This document shows, piece by piece, positions 16,702 to 24,964 of a DNA stretch of 64,000 nt (positions are counted from its first letter, which is position 1; each line of letters opens with the position of its first letter). The stretch lies in contig OY730477.1 of the NCBI GenBank assembly GCA_963422745.1, forward strand, positions 310,001 through 374,000, in the 5' to 3' direction. The notes below the pieces were generated by a model. It was not told the origin of the DNA, did no database searches, and saw only the letters and a list, made by a program, of their open reading frames with translations. Position numbers and translations under genes: made by a program. This DNA is from G963422745 sp963422745. Lineage in GTDB: Bacteria; Actinomycetota; Acidimicrobiia; Acidimicrobiales; Aldehydirespiratoraceae.

Positions 16702-17298
16702 CTACTCGACGGGGATCAGATAGATCACCGTGAAGATGAAGATCCACACGATGTCAACGAAATGCCAGTAGAGGCCGACGATCTCCACGGTCTCGGCGTT
16801 TTCGGGTTTGAGCTTGCCTTGATGGGCTGCAACGAACAACGACATCAACATCACTATGCCTAGGCTTACGTGCACTCCGTGAAAGCCGGTGAGAGTGTAG
16901 AAAGCTGAACTCGCCGGGTTGGTGGTGTAGCCGAGCCCTTCTCGATAAAACGAAGTGAACTCATAGACCTGACCACCAATAAAAACTCCGCCGAGCAGCG
17001 CGGTCACGACTAGCCAAGCCTTGCCACGGTGCATATCGCCTCGAGTCACCGACGACAGAGCCAGCACCATGGTGAGCGAACTCATCAGTAGCACGAAGGA
17101 ACTGATGGAAGTGAACGGGATATCAAAGATATCGGCAGGAATGATACCACCGTTGCCCTGGGTCTTATAGAGCAAATAGGTCGAAATCAACCCGCCGAAG
17201 AGCAGGCACTCCGATCCCAAGAACAGCCACATCGCCAGCTTCGTGTGAGATATTCCCGTGTTGGTGGGTGGGTGGTCATGCAACACCGCCGTGGACAT
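16702..17298 (-). CDS. ctaE: Cytochrome c oxidase subunit III
   Basis: A five-helix subunit III of the proton-pumping aa3 oxidase, 198 residues. Family motifs: SECLLFGGLISTYLLY, GFHGVHVSLGIVML near residue 135, and the C-terminal LYWHFVDIVWIFIFTVIYL. The stop of ctaD and the ATG here overlap by one base (TGATG) and GGAGGTGG lies just upstream, so the two are translationally coupled. Confidence 0.97.
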   Translation of the reverse strand: MSTAVLHDHPPTNTGISHTKLAMWLFLGSECLLFGGLISTYLLYKTQGNGGIIPADIFDIPFTSISSFVLLMSSLTMVLALSSVTRGDMHRGKAWLVVTALLGGVFIGGQVYEFTSFYREGLGYTTNPASSAFYTLTGFHGVHVSLGIVMLMSLFVAAHQGKLKPENAETVEIVGLYWHFVDIVWIFIFTVIYLIPVE

Positions 17299-19301
17299 CA
17301 GCCACCTCCACCGTCGTCGCGGCTGGCTTCTTGTAGGGCGGGATCATTGGGCAAATCATCGGCACCATCGCCATCGGAATCATCGTGGTGGGCGTCGGGA
17401 TCGTCGACAGGTTCGAGAGCCCATGAGTAAATCGCCACCGCTGCCAGGATGCCGCCGATGACGCAGAGCCAAAGGTTGAAGATCAAGCCGTATGCGACGA
17501 GCGGCAGTCCTAAGGCGAGTACCAATGGCCAAAACGACGGGGAGGGGAGGTGAACACCGGTAGCGTCGCCTTTCTGAGCGACCATTTCGGGATCGGCGAT
17601 GCGCACCACCTTGTCATCGTCGTTGATCGTGTATTTACGGAACCACCAGTCGTCCTGGCTCTCAATGACAGGTACGTAATCAAAGTTATGGACCGGCGCC
17701 GGTGAAGGAATAGACCACTCAAGGCTGCGGGCATCCCAAGGGTCGGGGCCGGGCGGGGGCCGATCAACAGCTTCCCTCTTGGATTTCCAGATGTTGTAGA
17801 TGAAGTAGGCGACAGAGATGGCGATGATGAACGATCCGATAGTGGACACCAGGTTCCAGAACTCAAAGCCGAAGCCCGAAGAGTAGGTGTCAATGCGGCG
17901 ACTCATACCTTGAAGACCCAAGACGTGCATCGGCCCGAACGTCAGGTTGAACCCGACGAGCATGGTCCAGAAATGCCACTTGCCGCGACGCTCGTCAAGC
18001 ATGTAGCCGAACACCTTGGGCCACCAGAAATAGCATCCGCCCATCAACCCGATAACACCACCGCCGAAGATCACGTAGTGAAAGTGAGCGACGATGTAGT
18101 ACGTGTCGGTTTGCTGTGTATCCGCTGGTGCCAATGCGTGGGTGACGCCCGACAAGCCACCGATCGTGAACATCGCCACCGTGGCCGTGGCGAACAACAT
18201 GGCCGTGGTGAATCTCAACGCTCCGCCCCACATGGTGGCAAGCCAGTTGAGGATCTTCACACCGGTGGGCACGGCAATAAACATTGTCGCCAATGAGAAC
18301 GCAACAACGGAAATCGGTCCGATGCCGGACACGAACATGTGATGAGCCCACACGCCCCATCCCATGAACCCGATAGCGATTCCTGAGAACACCATAAACG
18401 AGTAACCGAAGATGGGTTTGCGACTGAAGGTCGGAATGATCTCCGAAACTATGCCGAAGCTGGGCAGGATGATGATGTAAACCTCTGGATGTCCGAAAAT
18501 CCAGAACAGGTGCTGCCACAACAAGGGGTCCGCCCCGGCGGCAGGGTCAAAGAACTGCGAGTCGAACAGCCGGTCGAACAGCAACAAGAACAATGCGACC
18601 GTGATTACCGGCAGCGCAAATGCCAGCAAGAACTGTGTGATCAACAACATCCACGTGAGCACCGGCATCCGGAACAAAGTCATGCCAGGGGCTCGCATAT
18701 TGAGACAGGTCACGATCAGGTTGATCGACGAGACCAACGAAGCGATCCCGGCGATGAGCAGGCCGAGGGCGTAGAAGTCGACGCCGTGGCTCGGCGAGAA
18801 CACGATGCCGGAGTTCGGCGAATAACAGAACCAGCCACAGTCAGCGCCCCCGCCACCGACCAACCAGGAACTGTTCAAGAACAAAGCCCCCGACAGCCAC
18901 ACCCAAAAGGAAAGCGCGTTGAGCCGTGGGAAGGCCACGTCGCGAGCACCAATCTGAAGCGGAATGAGATAGTTGGCGAAGGCGGCGGCCAAGGGCATGA
19001 TGAAGAGGAACACCATGGTGACGCCGTGCATCGTGAAGATCTCGTTATAGAGCTGGCCGCTGAGCAGACCCTGTTCGGGGAAGGCGAGTTGAAGGCGGAT
19101 CAGCAACGCCTCGGAGCCACCAACGACAAAGAAGAACATGGCGGCAGCGCCGTACATGATCCCGATCCGTTTGTGGTCCACGGTGCTGAGCCAGTCACGC
19201 CATCCGTTACCTCCCTGGGGGCGGGTCAACACACCCAAAGGGCGCTCCGCTACAGCAGGCTCCCCGCTTGTGAGGGCAAGTGGTTCCTCAATGATCGCCA
19301 T
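17298..19301 (-). CDS. ctaD: Cytochrome c oxidase subunit I (aa3)
   Basis: The catalytic subunit, which reduces O2 to water at heme a3-CuB and pumps protons. All six metal ligands are present: FTMHG (heme a), FGHPEVY (CuB His with its cross-linked Tyr), WAHHMF (two CuB His) and VAHFHYVIFGG (heme a3 and heme a). GVKILNW supplies the K-channel lysine. The C-terminus carries about 100 extra residues with two more helices and an Asp-rich tail, as in some actinobacterial enzymes. ATG 19301 is preferred over GTG 19307, since GGAGGTGGAG is 6-7 nt upstream. About 667 residues. Confidence 0.97.
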   Translation of the reverse strand: MAIIEEPLALTSGEPAVAERPLGVLTRPQGGNGWRDWLSTVDHKRIGIMYGAAAMFFFVVGGSEALLIRLQLAFPEQGLLSGQLYNEIFTMHGVTMVFLFIMPLAAAFANYLIPLQIGARDVAFPRLNALSFWVWLSGALFLNSSWLVGGGGADCGWFCYSPNSGIVFSPSHGVDFYALGLLIAGIASLVSSINLIVTCLNMRAPGMTLFRMPVLTWMLLITQFLLAFALPVITVALFLLLFDRLFDSQFFDPAAGADPLLWQHLFWIFGHPEVYIIILPSFGIVSEIIPTFSRKPIFGYSFMVFSGIAIGFMGWGVWAHHMFVSGIGPISVVAFSLATMFIAVPTGVKILNWLATMWGGALRFTTAMLFATATVAMFTIGGLSGVTHALAPADTQQTDTYYIVAHFHYVIFGGGVIGLMGGCYFWWPKVFGYMLDERRGKWHFWTMLVGFNLTFGPMHVLGLQGMSRRIDTYSSGFGFEFWNLVSTIGSFIIAISVAYFIYNIWKSKREAVDRPPPGPDPWDARSLEWSIPSPAPVHNFDYVPVIESQDDWWFRKYTINDDDKVVRIADPEMVAQKGDATGVHLPSPSFWPLVLALGLPLVAYGLIFNLWLCVIGGILAAVAIYSWALEPVDDPDAHHDDSDGDGADDLPNDPALQEASRDDGGGG

Positions 19302-19303
19302 GC

Positions 19304-20605
19304 TCACTCCACCTCCGTTGCCGCGATCAAATCAAGGCCCGGTTTCGTCCCGAGCGTCTCAAGGTAGGCGACCAGATCAGCAATCGTTCGTTCCGACAAT
19401 CCCAATGTCGGCATACCCCGAGGGGCGATTCCATCGGCGAGGTCGTCGGCTGCATTGTCTTTGACGTCTCCAGGATTTCGGATCCATGCGGCCAGGTCGT
19501 CGCGGTTGATTGTTCCGTCACTGTTGTAGAGGTTAAAGAAGCCACCTGCGAACGTCGTGCGACTCGCGAAGTGGGTGAGATTCGGCGCGGAACCTGTCTC
19601 CGTGGATGCTCCTTGATAGTCGTGATCATTGACCCCGTCGACCAAATGACAAGACGAACAGTTGTCCACGAAAGCGGCCAGACCTCGGGCGGAAGCCACA
19701 TCGGTTTCGCCCATTGGCGAAGGCTCACCCGAACGTAACGCTGCCACGTAGTCCTCGGCATCTGCGGGGACCTCCGCTGGCTGCATCTGTTCGTTGATCC
19801 ATTCTCCGAAAGCGTCGGGGGTTACCGCTATCGCCTGCATCCGCATACGGGAGTGCGAAACCCCGCAGAATTCGGTGCACTGACCGAAATAGACTCCGGG
19901 TTCGTCAGCTTCGAGTTTCCATGGCGAAAAGAACCCGGGACGAGCGTCGCGCTTGCCGTTGAGTGCAGGAATCCAGTGAGAGTGGATCACGTCGCGGCTG
20001 GTGACCAACAGCTCAATCTCCTCGCCGGTAGGAATAACCATCTGGCTTGAGGTCACAATGTCCGCAACAGGAAGGTCAAGAGGATCGCCGAGCCAGTCCT
20101 CGGTAACATCAACGTCAAAGTAGTAACGGTATTCCCACCACCACTGCTGGCCGACAACCACGACCTTCGGCTCCCATGTGCGGGCATCGCCGTCAACCTC
20201 AATGGTCATGGCGTTGGCCTCGGTTTCGCTTACGGCCAACTGAGTGATGACGGTGGCTGCCGCGATGATCGCCATGATGACCGCCGGTATGGCCGTCCAG
20301 GCGACCTCAAGCGTGTTGTTTCCGTGAATCTGTGCAGGGAACTCGTCATCTTCGTAGTTCTTGACACGGCGACGCCACCCAAGCCATACGACACCACCGC
20401 AGATAATGACCATTACGACACCGGCCACATACAAGACCGGGTCCAGCAGGTTGTCGATTTGACGGGCCACATCGGAACGAGGCTTAAGGGTGTCCAGCTC
20501 GGCGTCACTGGCGCAACCCGACGCAACGACGACCAAGCCAAGGACTGCGAGTGAACGAACCCGACGCAAGGCGTGCCGCATTGCTGGCAATGAAGGTCGG
20601 TTCAC
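19304..20605 (-). CDS. ctaC: Cytochrome c oxidase subunit II fused to cytochrome c
   Basis: CuA-bearing subunit II that takes electrons from cytochrome c. A lipobox (VVASGC, about residue 31) and two membrane helices lead into the cupredoxin domain with QQWWWEYRYYF and the CuA motif GQCTEFCGVSHSRM near residue 245. A C-terminal cytochrome c domain follows, with one heme site CSSCH near residue 318 and a distal Met in GMPTLG. The fusion classifies it as caa3-like. Start GTG 20605 overlaps the previous stop by 4 nt (GTGA), and the gene overlaps ctaD in the same way. Confidence 0.96.
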   Translation of the reverse strand: MNRPSLPAMRHALRRVRSLAVLGLVVVASGCASDAELDTLKPRSDVARQIDNLLDPVLYVAGVVMVIICGGVVWLGWRRRVKNYEDDEFPAQIHGNNTLEVAWTAIPAVIMAIIAAATVITQLAVSETEANAMTIEVDGDARTWEPKVVVVGQQWWWEYRYYFDVDVTEDWLGDPLDLPVADIVTSSQMVIPTGEEIELLVTSRDVIHSHWIPALNGKRDARPGFFSPWKLEADEPGVYFGQCTEFCGVSHSRMRMQAIAVTPDAFGEWINEQMQPAEVPADAEDYVAALRSGEPSPMGETDVASARGLAAFVDNCSSCHLVDGVNDHDYQGASTETGSAPNLTHFASRTTFAGGFFNLYNSDGTINRDDLAAWIRNPGDVKDNAADDLADGIAPRGMPTLGLSERTIADLVAYLETLGTKPGLDLIAATEVE

Positions 20606-21411
20606 GGATCGCGCCTCAGCTCTTTGTTTTCCTGCTCGTCGCTCAGCTCATCGACGTGTTCGTCGTGAACCACATGAGGGTGAAACTCGCGCTCACCGTC
20701 AACCGCGGCGACGATACCGCCGACCAGGACCGCCGAACCCACGGCGAGCACCAACCCGGAGATGATGTTTGGGTTGAGCTTGGGTTTAGCGGCATACAAA
20801 GTTCCGATACCGAGAATCAACACCGCAATTATTCCGGCCCAAACCACCGCACCGTTGCGGGAAGCATTCAGCAATATGCGCGAAGCAGCAAGCACGACCA
20901 CAGCGACGCTGGTGGCGCCTGCAACAGGGATCTCAATGGGAGCCATTATTCGATCGCGTAGCGCCTTGTTGGCGGCGGGATCACCGGTGGCTCGATCTGC
21001 CCAAGCCACCATCATCCACTCGATGAGCACGACCGCGCACAGCGATACGCCGACCACGAAAATCGCGGTGTGGATCACAAGTCCGACTAATGCAACGGCC
21101 GTAGCGAATGCACCGACCACCGGCCAGATGGAAGCACTGACCTGCTCATCAACAACCTCGTCAACACCGAGATAGTCCGACTGGGCCGTGAGATCCGCGT
21201 CACGGAAGTACACGAGCACGATCGAGATAGCCGCAGCTGCCACACCGATACCCATCAAGACGATGTAACCGAGGTGATCACCTATCCCGCCTTTCCAGCC
21301 CCAGACGGCCGGACCTGAGCCACCACCGCCGCTGGTGTAACCCCCAACCACAGCCGCCGTGACCGCAAAAGCCGCGAGGCCGAAAAAAAACTTGAAGCCG
21401 GTGGTGATCAT
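20602..21411 (-). CDS. Unknown six-helix membrane protein of the oxidase operon
   Basis: A 269-residue protein I do not recognise. About six or seven hydrophobic helices are visible (for example FKFFFGLAAFAVTAAVVGG, LGYIVLMGIGVAAAAISIVLVYF, VGAFATAVALVGLVIHTAIF, VVWAGIIAVLILGIGTLYAA, SGLVLAVGSAVLVGGIVAAV). The C-terminal tail is charged and contains HPHVVHDEHVDEL, a possible metal-binding stretch. It starts 10 nt after the degenerate subunit III and overlaps ctaC by 4 nt, so it is made with the oxidase subunits and may be an accessory or assembly component. Function unknown. Confidence 0.75.
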   Translation of the reverse strand: MITTGFKFFFGLAAFAVTAAVVGGYTSGGGGSGPAVWGWKGGIGDHLGYIVLMGIGVAAAAISIVLVYFRDADLTAQSDYLGVDEVVDEQVSASIWPVVGAFATAVALVGLVIHTAIFVVGVSLCAVVLIEWMMVAWADRATGDPAANKALRDRIMAPIEIPVAGATSVAVVVLAASRILLNASRNGAVVWAGIIAVLILGIGTLYAAKPKLNPNIISGLVLAVGSAVLVGGIVAAVDGEREFHPHVVHDEHVDELSDEQENKELRRDP

Positions 21412-21421
21412 CCGCGCCTTC

Positions 21422-22012
21422 CTACTTCGTTACGAAGACGGCGTACCAAGTGACCCAGTACATCACGCAAACGGTATTCCAGTACACGGCCGCTGCGGCC
21501 ACACCATCGCTCTGGCGTTCACGGTGCTGACCGATGAAGGCCCGCAGGGTGGTCACCAACATAAACGCCATCGCCGAGATCAAGAAAAAGATGAACACAC
21601 CGACGAGGACGAAGAACAACAGCTCGGGCTCCGAGCTGGCCAGGGCAAAACCGGTATCATTGACGATGAACCAGAGCTGGTTGAACACCGCTACCCCAAA
21701 TAGCATCGTCAGGCCAAGTGCCCACAAGCCGTTAGCCCTGTCGCCGGTGCGTACCGACCATTCAGCCCATTGGACCGTGAACACCGACAGGATCAGCGTC
21801 CAGAATATCCAGCCGGACGGGCCGAGTTCAATCACACCTTCGCTAAACCACTCCTCACCTGCATCACGTGCATGTGCCCGTCGCAGCACGTAGATGCCGA
21901 GCAGTCCGATAAAGGACATGAAGGCGGCACCGGAAATCAGCAGCGAACCCACAATGGTGGTACGGGGTCGGCGCGGCGGCGCAGCTGGCAGCGATGTGGC
22001 GACCGCGCTCAT
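21422..22012 (-). CDS. Degenerate heme-copper oxidase subunit III paralogue
   Basis: A 196-residue membrane protein with subunit III architecture: helices at about residues 22-44, 68-85, 95-115, 130-155 and 172-195. The end aligns to the conserved ctaE motif YWHFVDIVW but reads YWNTVCVMYW, losing the His and Asp. The GFHGVHV motif of helix 4 is also missing. It overlaps the degenerate subunit I by 4 nt and is followed by the unknown membrane protein, so the three form a coupled unit at the head of the oxidase operon. Confidence 0.7.
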   Translation of the reverse strand: MSAVATSLPAAPPRRPRTTIVGSLLISGAAFMSFIGLLGIYVLRRAHARDAGEEWFSEGVIELGPSGWIFWTLILSVFTVQWAEWSVRTGDRANGLWALGLTMLFGVAVFNQLWFIVNDTGFALASSEPELLFFVLVGVFIFFLISAMAFMLVTTLRAFIGQHRERQSDGVAAAAVYWNTVCVMYWVTWYAVFVTK

Positions 22013-23589
22013 CGAGCATCCTCATAAAGCACTTCAATTGCTTCTGGGCGGCGATCAAGCAAAGGAGCCTCCGATACGACCCTCAGATCACCGCTCTGCT
22101 TCGGGTGCTTCGCCGTGCTCCATTCAAGTGTATGACCATTCCACGGGTCGGCCGGGGCTTGAACACCGTTGCGCACAGCCTTGGCGATTCCCGCCCAAAG
22201 TCCCAGTGTCGCGGCTGCGACAACAACAGCTCCGACAATCGAGACGAAAACCATGATCTCAACCGAGCCTTCGTTGCTGTCGTGGAGCATCAAATCGGAA
22301 GCATCAAGGAATCCCGCCACAACATCAGCAGTTCCGAGCAGCCCGGCGCCCCCGAACAGTGCGAGTATCACCATAAGACCAATCCCGGATCCCAAGAGCG
22401 CGCCGATGATCCTGGGTGCCCAGAACCAGAGTCCTGCGACGGCTGCTGAGACCGCCGCGAATGCTACGAGGTTCACGGTGCCGGTGTGCACCGTGGTGCC
22501 AGAAAGTTCAAACTGCTCCACGACTCGTAACGTTCCCGTCAAGACCGCCAGCACCAGCAGGGCTATCCCGGCCAGCGCACCGAGCAGGTGCGCGGGTGGG
22601 AACATCGGTGCTCGGCCCTGCAGCAAAGTTGACACCGCACCTCCAACGGCGCCCAGCACCGGCACGAAAGCGACCACACCAAACGCGACGAACAGGAAGT
22701 CGCCGGTGTTATCAACGAAGTAGGGCTGGGACCAGCCGCCCAAGCCAAGAAGCCCAAACAGTGCGATGATGGCCATCATTGGTTGGTGCCCGACCTGGCG
22801 AATTCCGGCAACCACCGGAACGATCGAGCCGAGCACTCCCAACGCCGGTATCGCGATTGCGTAGATCTGGGGTTGCAGGAACAACCATTCGAGTTGATGA
22901 AAGATCACGGGGTCGGGGCCTTCAGGGAAGCCGAACTCCAAAGAGCCGCCATGCATATCGGCGTAAATCAAAACTACGTTGGCAATCGCCACAGGAAACG
23001 TGAGCAGCCATACGACTGCGGTGACCAACATTGACCAAGCGAACAACGGAACCCTCAGCAGGGTCATATCCTTGGTGCGCAGCGAGATCACCGTTGTGGC
23101 GATGCACATCGCCGCCACCATCAACGAAACGATCAGCAGACCCGTTCCCATCAAGGTAAGTCCAATGGCATCGGCCTCACCTTGACTTACTCCATCCAGG
23201 GCACCCCAACCCCCACCGGCAAGCACGGAAACAACAACAATCGCAGCCCCGAGGATGTAGCCCCACCCAGCAGCAGCAGCAGCCCGTGGGAAGGCCAGGT
23301 TGGAAGCACCAACTTGCATTGGCACGATCACGATCGCCAGTCCCACGAACAACGGCGCGGCCACCATCAAGACCAAGGCGAACCGATACAGCGTCCACAT
23401 TTGGAAGTAGCCGTTCGTTCCCGCAAATAAGTCGACTCCGTCTACGCGTTCCAATCCCAAGACGACACCGAGAACCGCCGTGGGGACGAGCAATAACAAC
23501 GCTGTGGCGATCCAGAGCTGGCCGATTGTTTTGTGGTCGCTGCTGGCCAAACGTGCATAGAGCCCTTCGGACGGGTCGCGAACCGTCAT
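22009..23589 (-). CDS. Degenerate heme-copper oxidase subunit I paralogue
   Basis: About 526 residues and 12 helices, clearly homologous to subunit I (start SSDHKTIGQLWIATALL; VPMQVGASNLAFPR; end DPWNGHTLEWS). The metal ligands are nearly all replaced. The heme a His of FTMHG is Y68. The CuB His of GHPEVY is Q239, with the Tyr kept at 243. The WAHHMF pair is Q288-P289. In AHFHYV only H368 remains. It is therefore unlikely to bind CuB or heme a, or to reduce O2. ATG 23589 is preferred over TTG 23619; GGAAGG lies 11 nt upstream. It is the first gene of an eight-gene operon ending in ctaG. Confidence 0.85.
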   Translation of the reverse strand: MTVRDPSEGLYARLASSDHKTIGQLWIATALLLLVPTAVLGVVLGLERVDGVDLFAGTNGYFQMWTLYRFALVLMVAAPLFVGLAIVIVPMQVGASNLAFPRAAAAAGWGYILGAAIVVVSVLAGGGWGALDGVSQGEADAIGLTLMGTGLLIVSLMVAAMCIATTVISLRTKDMTLLRVPLFAWSMLVTAVVWLLTFPVAIANVVLIYADMHGGSLEFGFPEGPDPVIFHQLEWLFLQPQIYAIAIPALGVLGSIVPVVAGIRQVGHQPMMAIIALFGLLGLGGWSQPYFVDNTGDFLFVAFGVVAFVPVLGAVGGAVSTLLQGRAPMFPPAHLLGALAGIALLVLAVLTGTLRVVEQFELSGTTVHTGTVNLVAFAAVSAAVAGLWFWAPRIIGALLGSGIGLMVILALFGGAGLLGTADVVAGFLDASDLMLHDSNEGSVEIMVFVSIVGAVVVAAATLGLWAGIAKAVRNGVQAPADPWNGHTLEWSTAKHPKQSGDLRVVSEAPLLDRRPEAIEVLYEDAR

Positions 23590-23749
23590 CGCTTCGCAGA
23601 CCTTCCGATGACAGTACAAGCCGCCAGTGGATACGTGTTCGGGGCCAGAGTCCGACAGCGCGGGTGCATACCGGCGCAGAGTTTACAGCCCGACGACCGA
23701 ACCGAAAGAACCCTGTTGCTGGCAGCGACCCCCACGATCCTTCCCAACC

Positions 23750-24634
23750 TCAAAGACTGTTTCGGATGATCACATCGACGGCCATTGAACCGAACAACAA
23801 GGTCACGTAGGTGATTGACCATCCGAACAGACGCATCGCCCGCGCAGGTTCCGGGAGGCGCAGTACCTGCACGGCCAAAAACACGAAGATCCCGCCGAGT
23901 AGAATCGCTGCAACCATGTACACCGCTCCCATTGCGGCCACGGGAGCAAAGATCACGGTGAGTGCCCAGAGCACCAGCGTGTAGCCGAGGATGCGCAGAG
24001 CGGTGGCGCGGATCGTTTCGACGACGGGCAGCATGGGGATTTCGGCGGCCCGGTAATCGTCACGGTAACGAATTGCCAACGCCCAGAAGTGCGGAGGCGT
24101 CCAGACGAAGATAATGGCGAACAACACCAGCGGCGGCCATGCCAAGCCATTGGTTACAGCCGACCAGCCGACCAGAACCGGCACCGCACCAGCCGCGCCA
24201 CCGATTACAATGTTGCTTGTTGACCTTCGCTTGAGCCAAAGCGTGTACACGAAGACGTAGAACACCGTCGCAGACACGGCGAGGATGGCGGACAGTGGAT
24301 TGACCAGGATCCACATCCAAGCGAACGCCGAGATCTCTAGAGAGAAAGCGAACACGATCGCCTTCATCATGGTTAGTTCACCCGTTACCAGAGGCCGATT
24401 CCTGGTGCGCTCCATCAATTGATCAATGTCTCGGTCGATGACCATGTTGAACGCATTCGCGCCGCCAGCCGCGAGCGAGCCGCCGATCACAGTGGCCACC
24501 ATCAACCAGATAGACGGGATGCCGTGGTCCGCCACGATCATTGTGGGGATAGTGGTGACCAACAACAATTCAATAATGCGCGGCTTTGTCAAAGCCAGGT
24601 ATGCGAGAATTCGCGGCCTTGTTGCGATTTGCAT
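23750..24634 (-). CDS. ctaB: Protoheme IX farnesyltransferase
   Basis: Converts heme B to heme O, the first step of heme A synthesis. UbiA-family prenyltransferase, about 294 residues with nine helices. The two Asp-rich motifs are NMVIDRDIDQLMERTRNRP near residue 63 and YRDDYRAAEIPML near residue 195; YTLWLKRRSTSNI lies between. ATG 24634 starts at the family's usual N-terminus (LALTKPRI). The frame stays open upstream through a repeat array to 24964, but those 110 codons are repeat sequence and are not counted. Confidence 0.95.
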   Translation of the reverse strand: MQIATRPRILAYLALTKPRIIELLLVTTIPTMIVADHGIPSIWLMVATVIGGSLAAGGANAFNMVIDRDIDQLMERTRNRPLVTGELTMMKAIVFAFSLEISAFAWMWILVNPLSAILAVSATVFYVFVYTLWLKRRSTSNIVIGGAAGAVPVLVGWSAVTNGLAWPPLVLFAIIFVWTPPHFWALAIRYRDDYRAAEIPMLPVVETIRATALRILGYTLVLWALTVIFAPVAAMGAVYMVAAILLGGIFVFLAVQVLRLPEPARAMRLFGWSITYVTLLFGSMAVDVIIRNSL

Positions 24635-24719
24635 GGACGAGGACACGGCCCTCAGGCTACGGCTCCGGTCGAACCTCCCAAGCCTGACCGGATATGTCCT
24701 GACAACACAGCGGGTTGAG

Positions 24720-24948
24720 CACACCAACAACGCTCCCAAACACCCACGCCACCAAACCCCCGACACACAGAACCAACCAGCAAAGCACACCAACAACGCC
24801 CCCAAACACCCACGCCACCAAACCCCCGACACACAGAACCAACCAGCAAAGCACACCAACAACGCCCCCAAACACCCACGCCACCAAACCCCCGACACAC
24901 AGAACCAACCAGCAAAGCACACCAACAACGCCCCCAAACACCCACGCC
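24720..24948. repeat. 66-bp tandem repeat array between ctaB and ctaA
   Basis: Three full copies (24720, 24786, 24852) and a 31-bp partial fourth copy (24918) of a 66-bp unit that begins CACACCAACAACGCCCCC and ends CCAACCAGCAAAG. Copies differ by one or two bases. It fills most of the divergent ctaB/ctaA intergenic space. Because 66 is a multiple of three, long open frames run through it on both strands, including one in frame with ctaB. Confidence 0.95.
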
Positions 24949-24964
24949 GTAGTTTCGGCAACAT

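Noticed and set aside
24720..24948. Possible CRISPR array (also considered for the arrays at 29226, 51630 and 58842)
   Set aside because: The repeats are head-to-tail with no unique spacers between them, and no cas genes are in the window.
24635..24964. 110-residue N-terminal extension of CtaB
   Set aside because: It is encoded wholly by repeat sequence and leader; the ATG at 24634 matches the family start.
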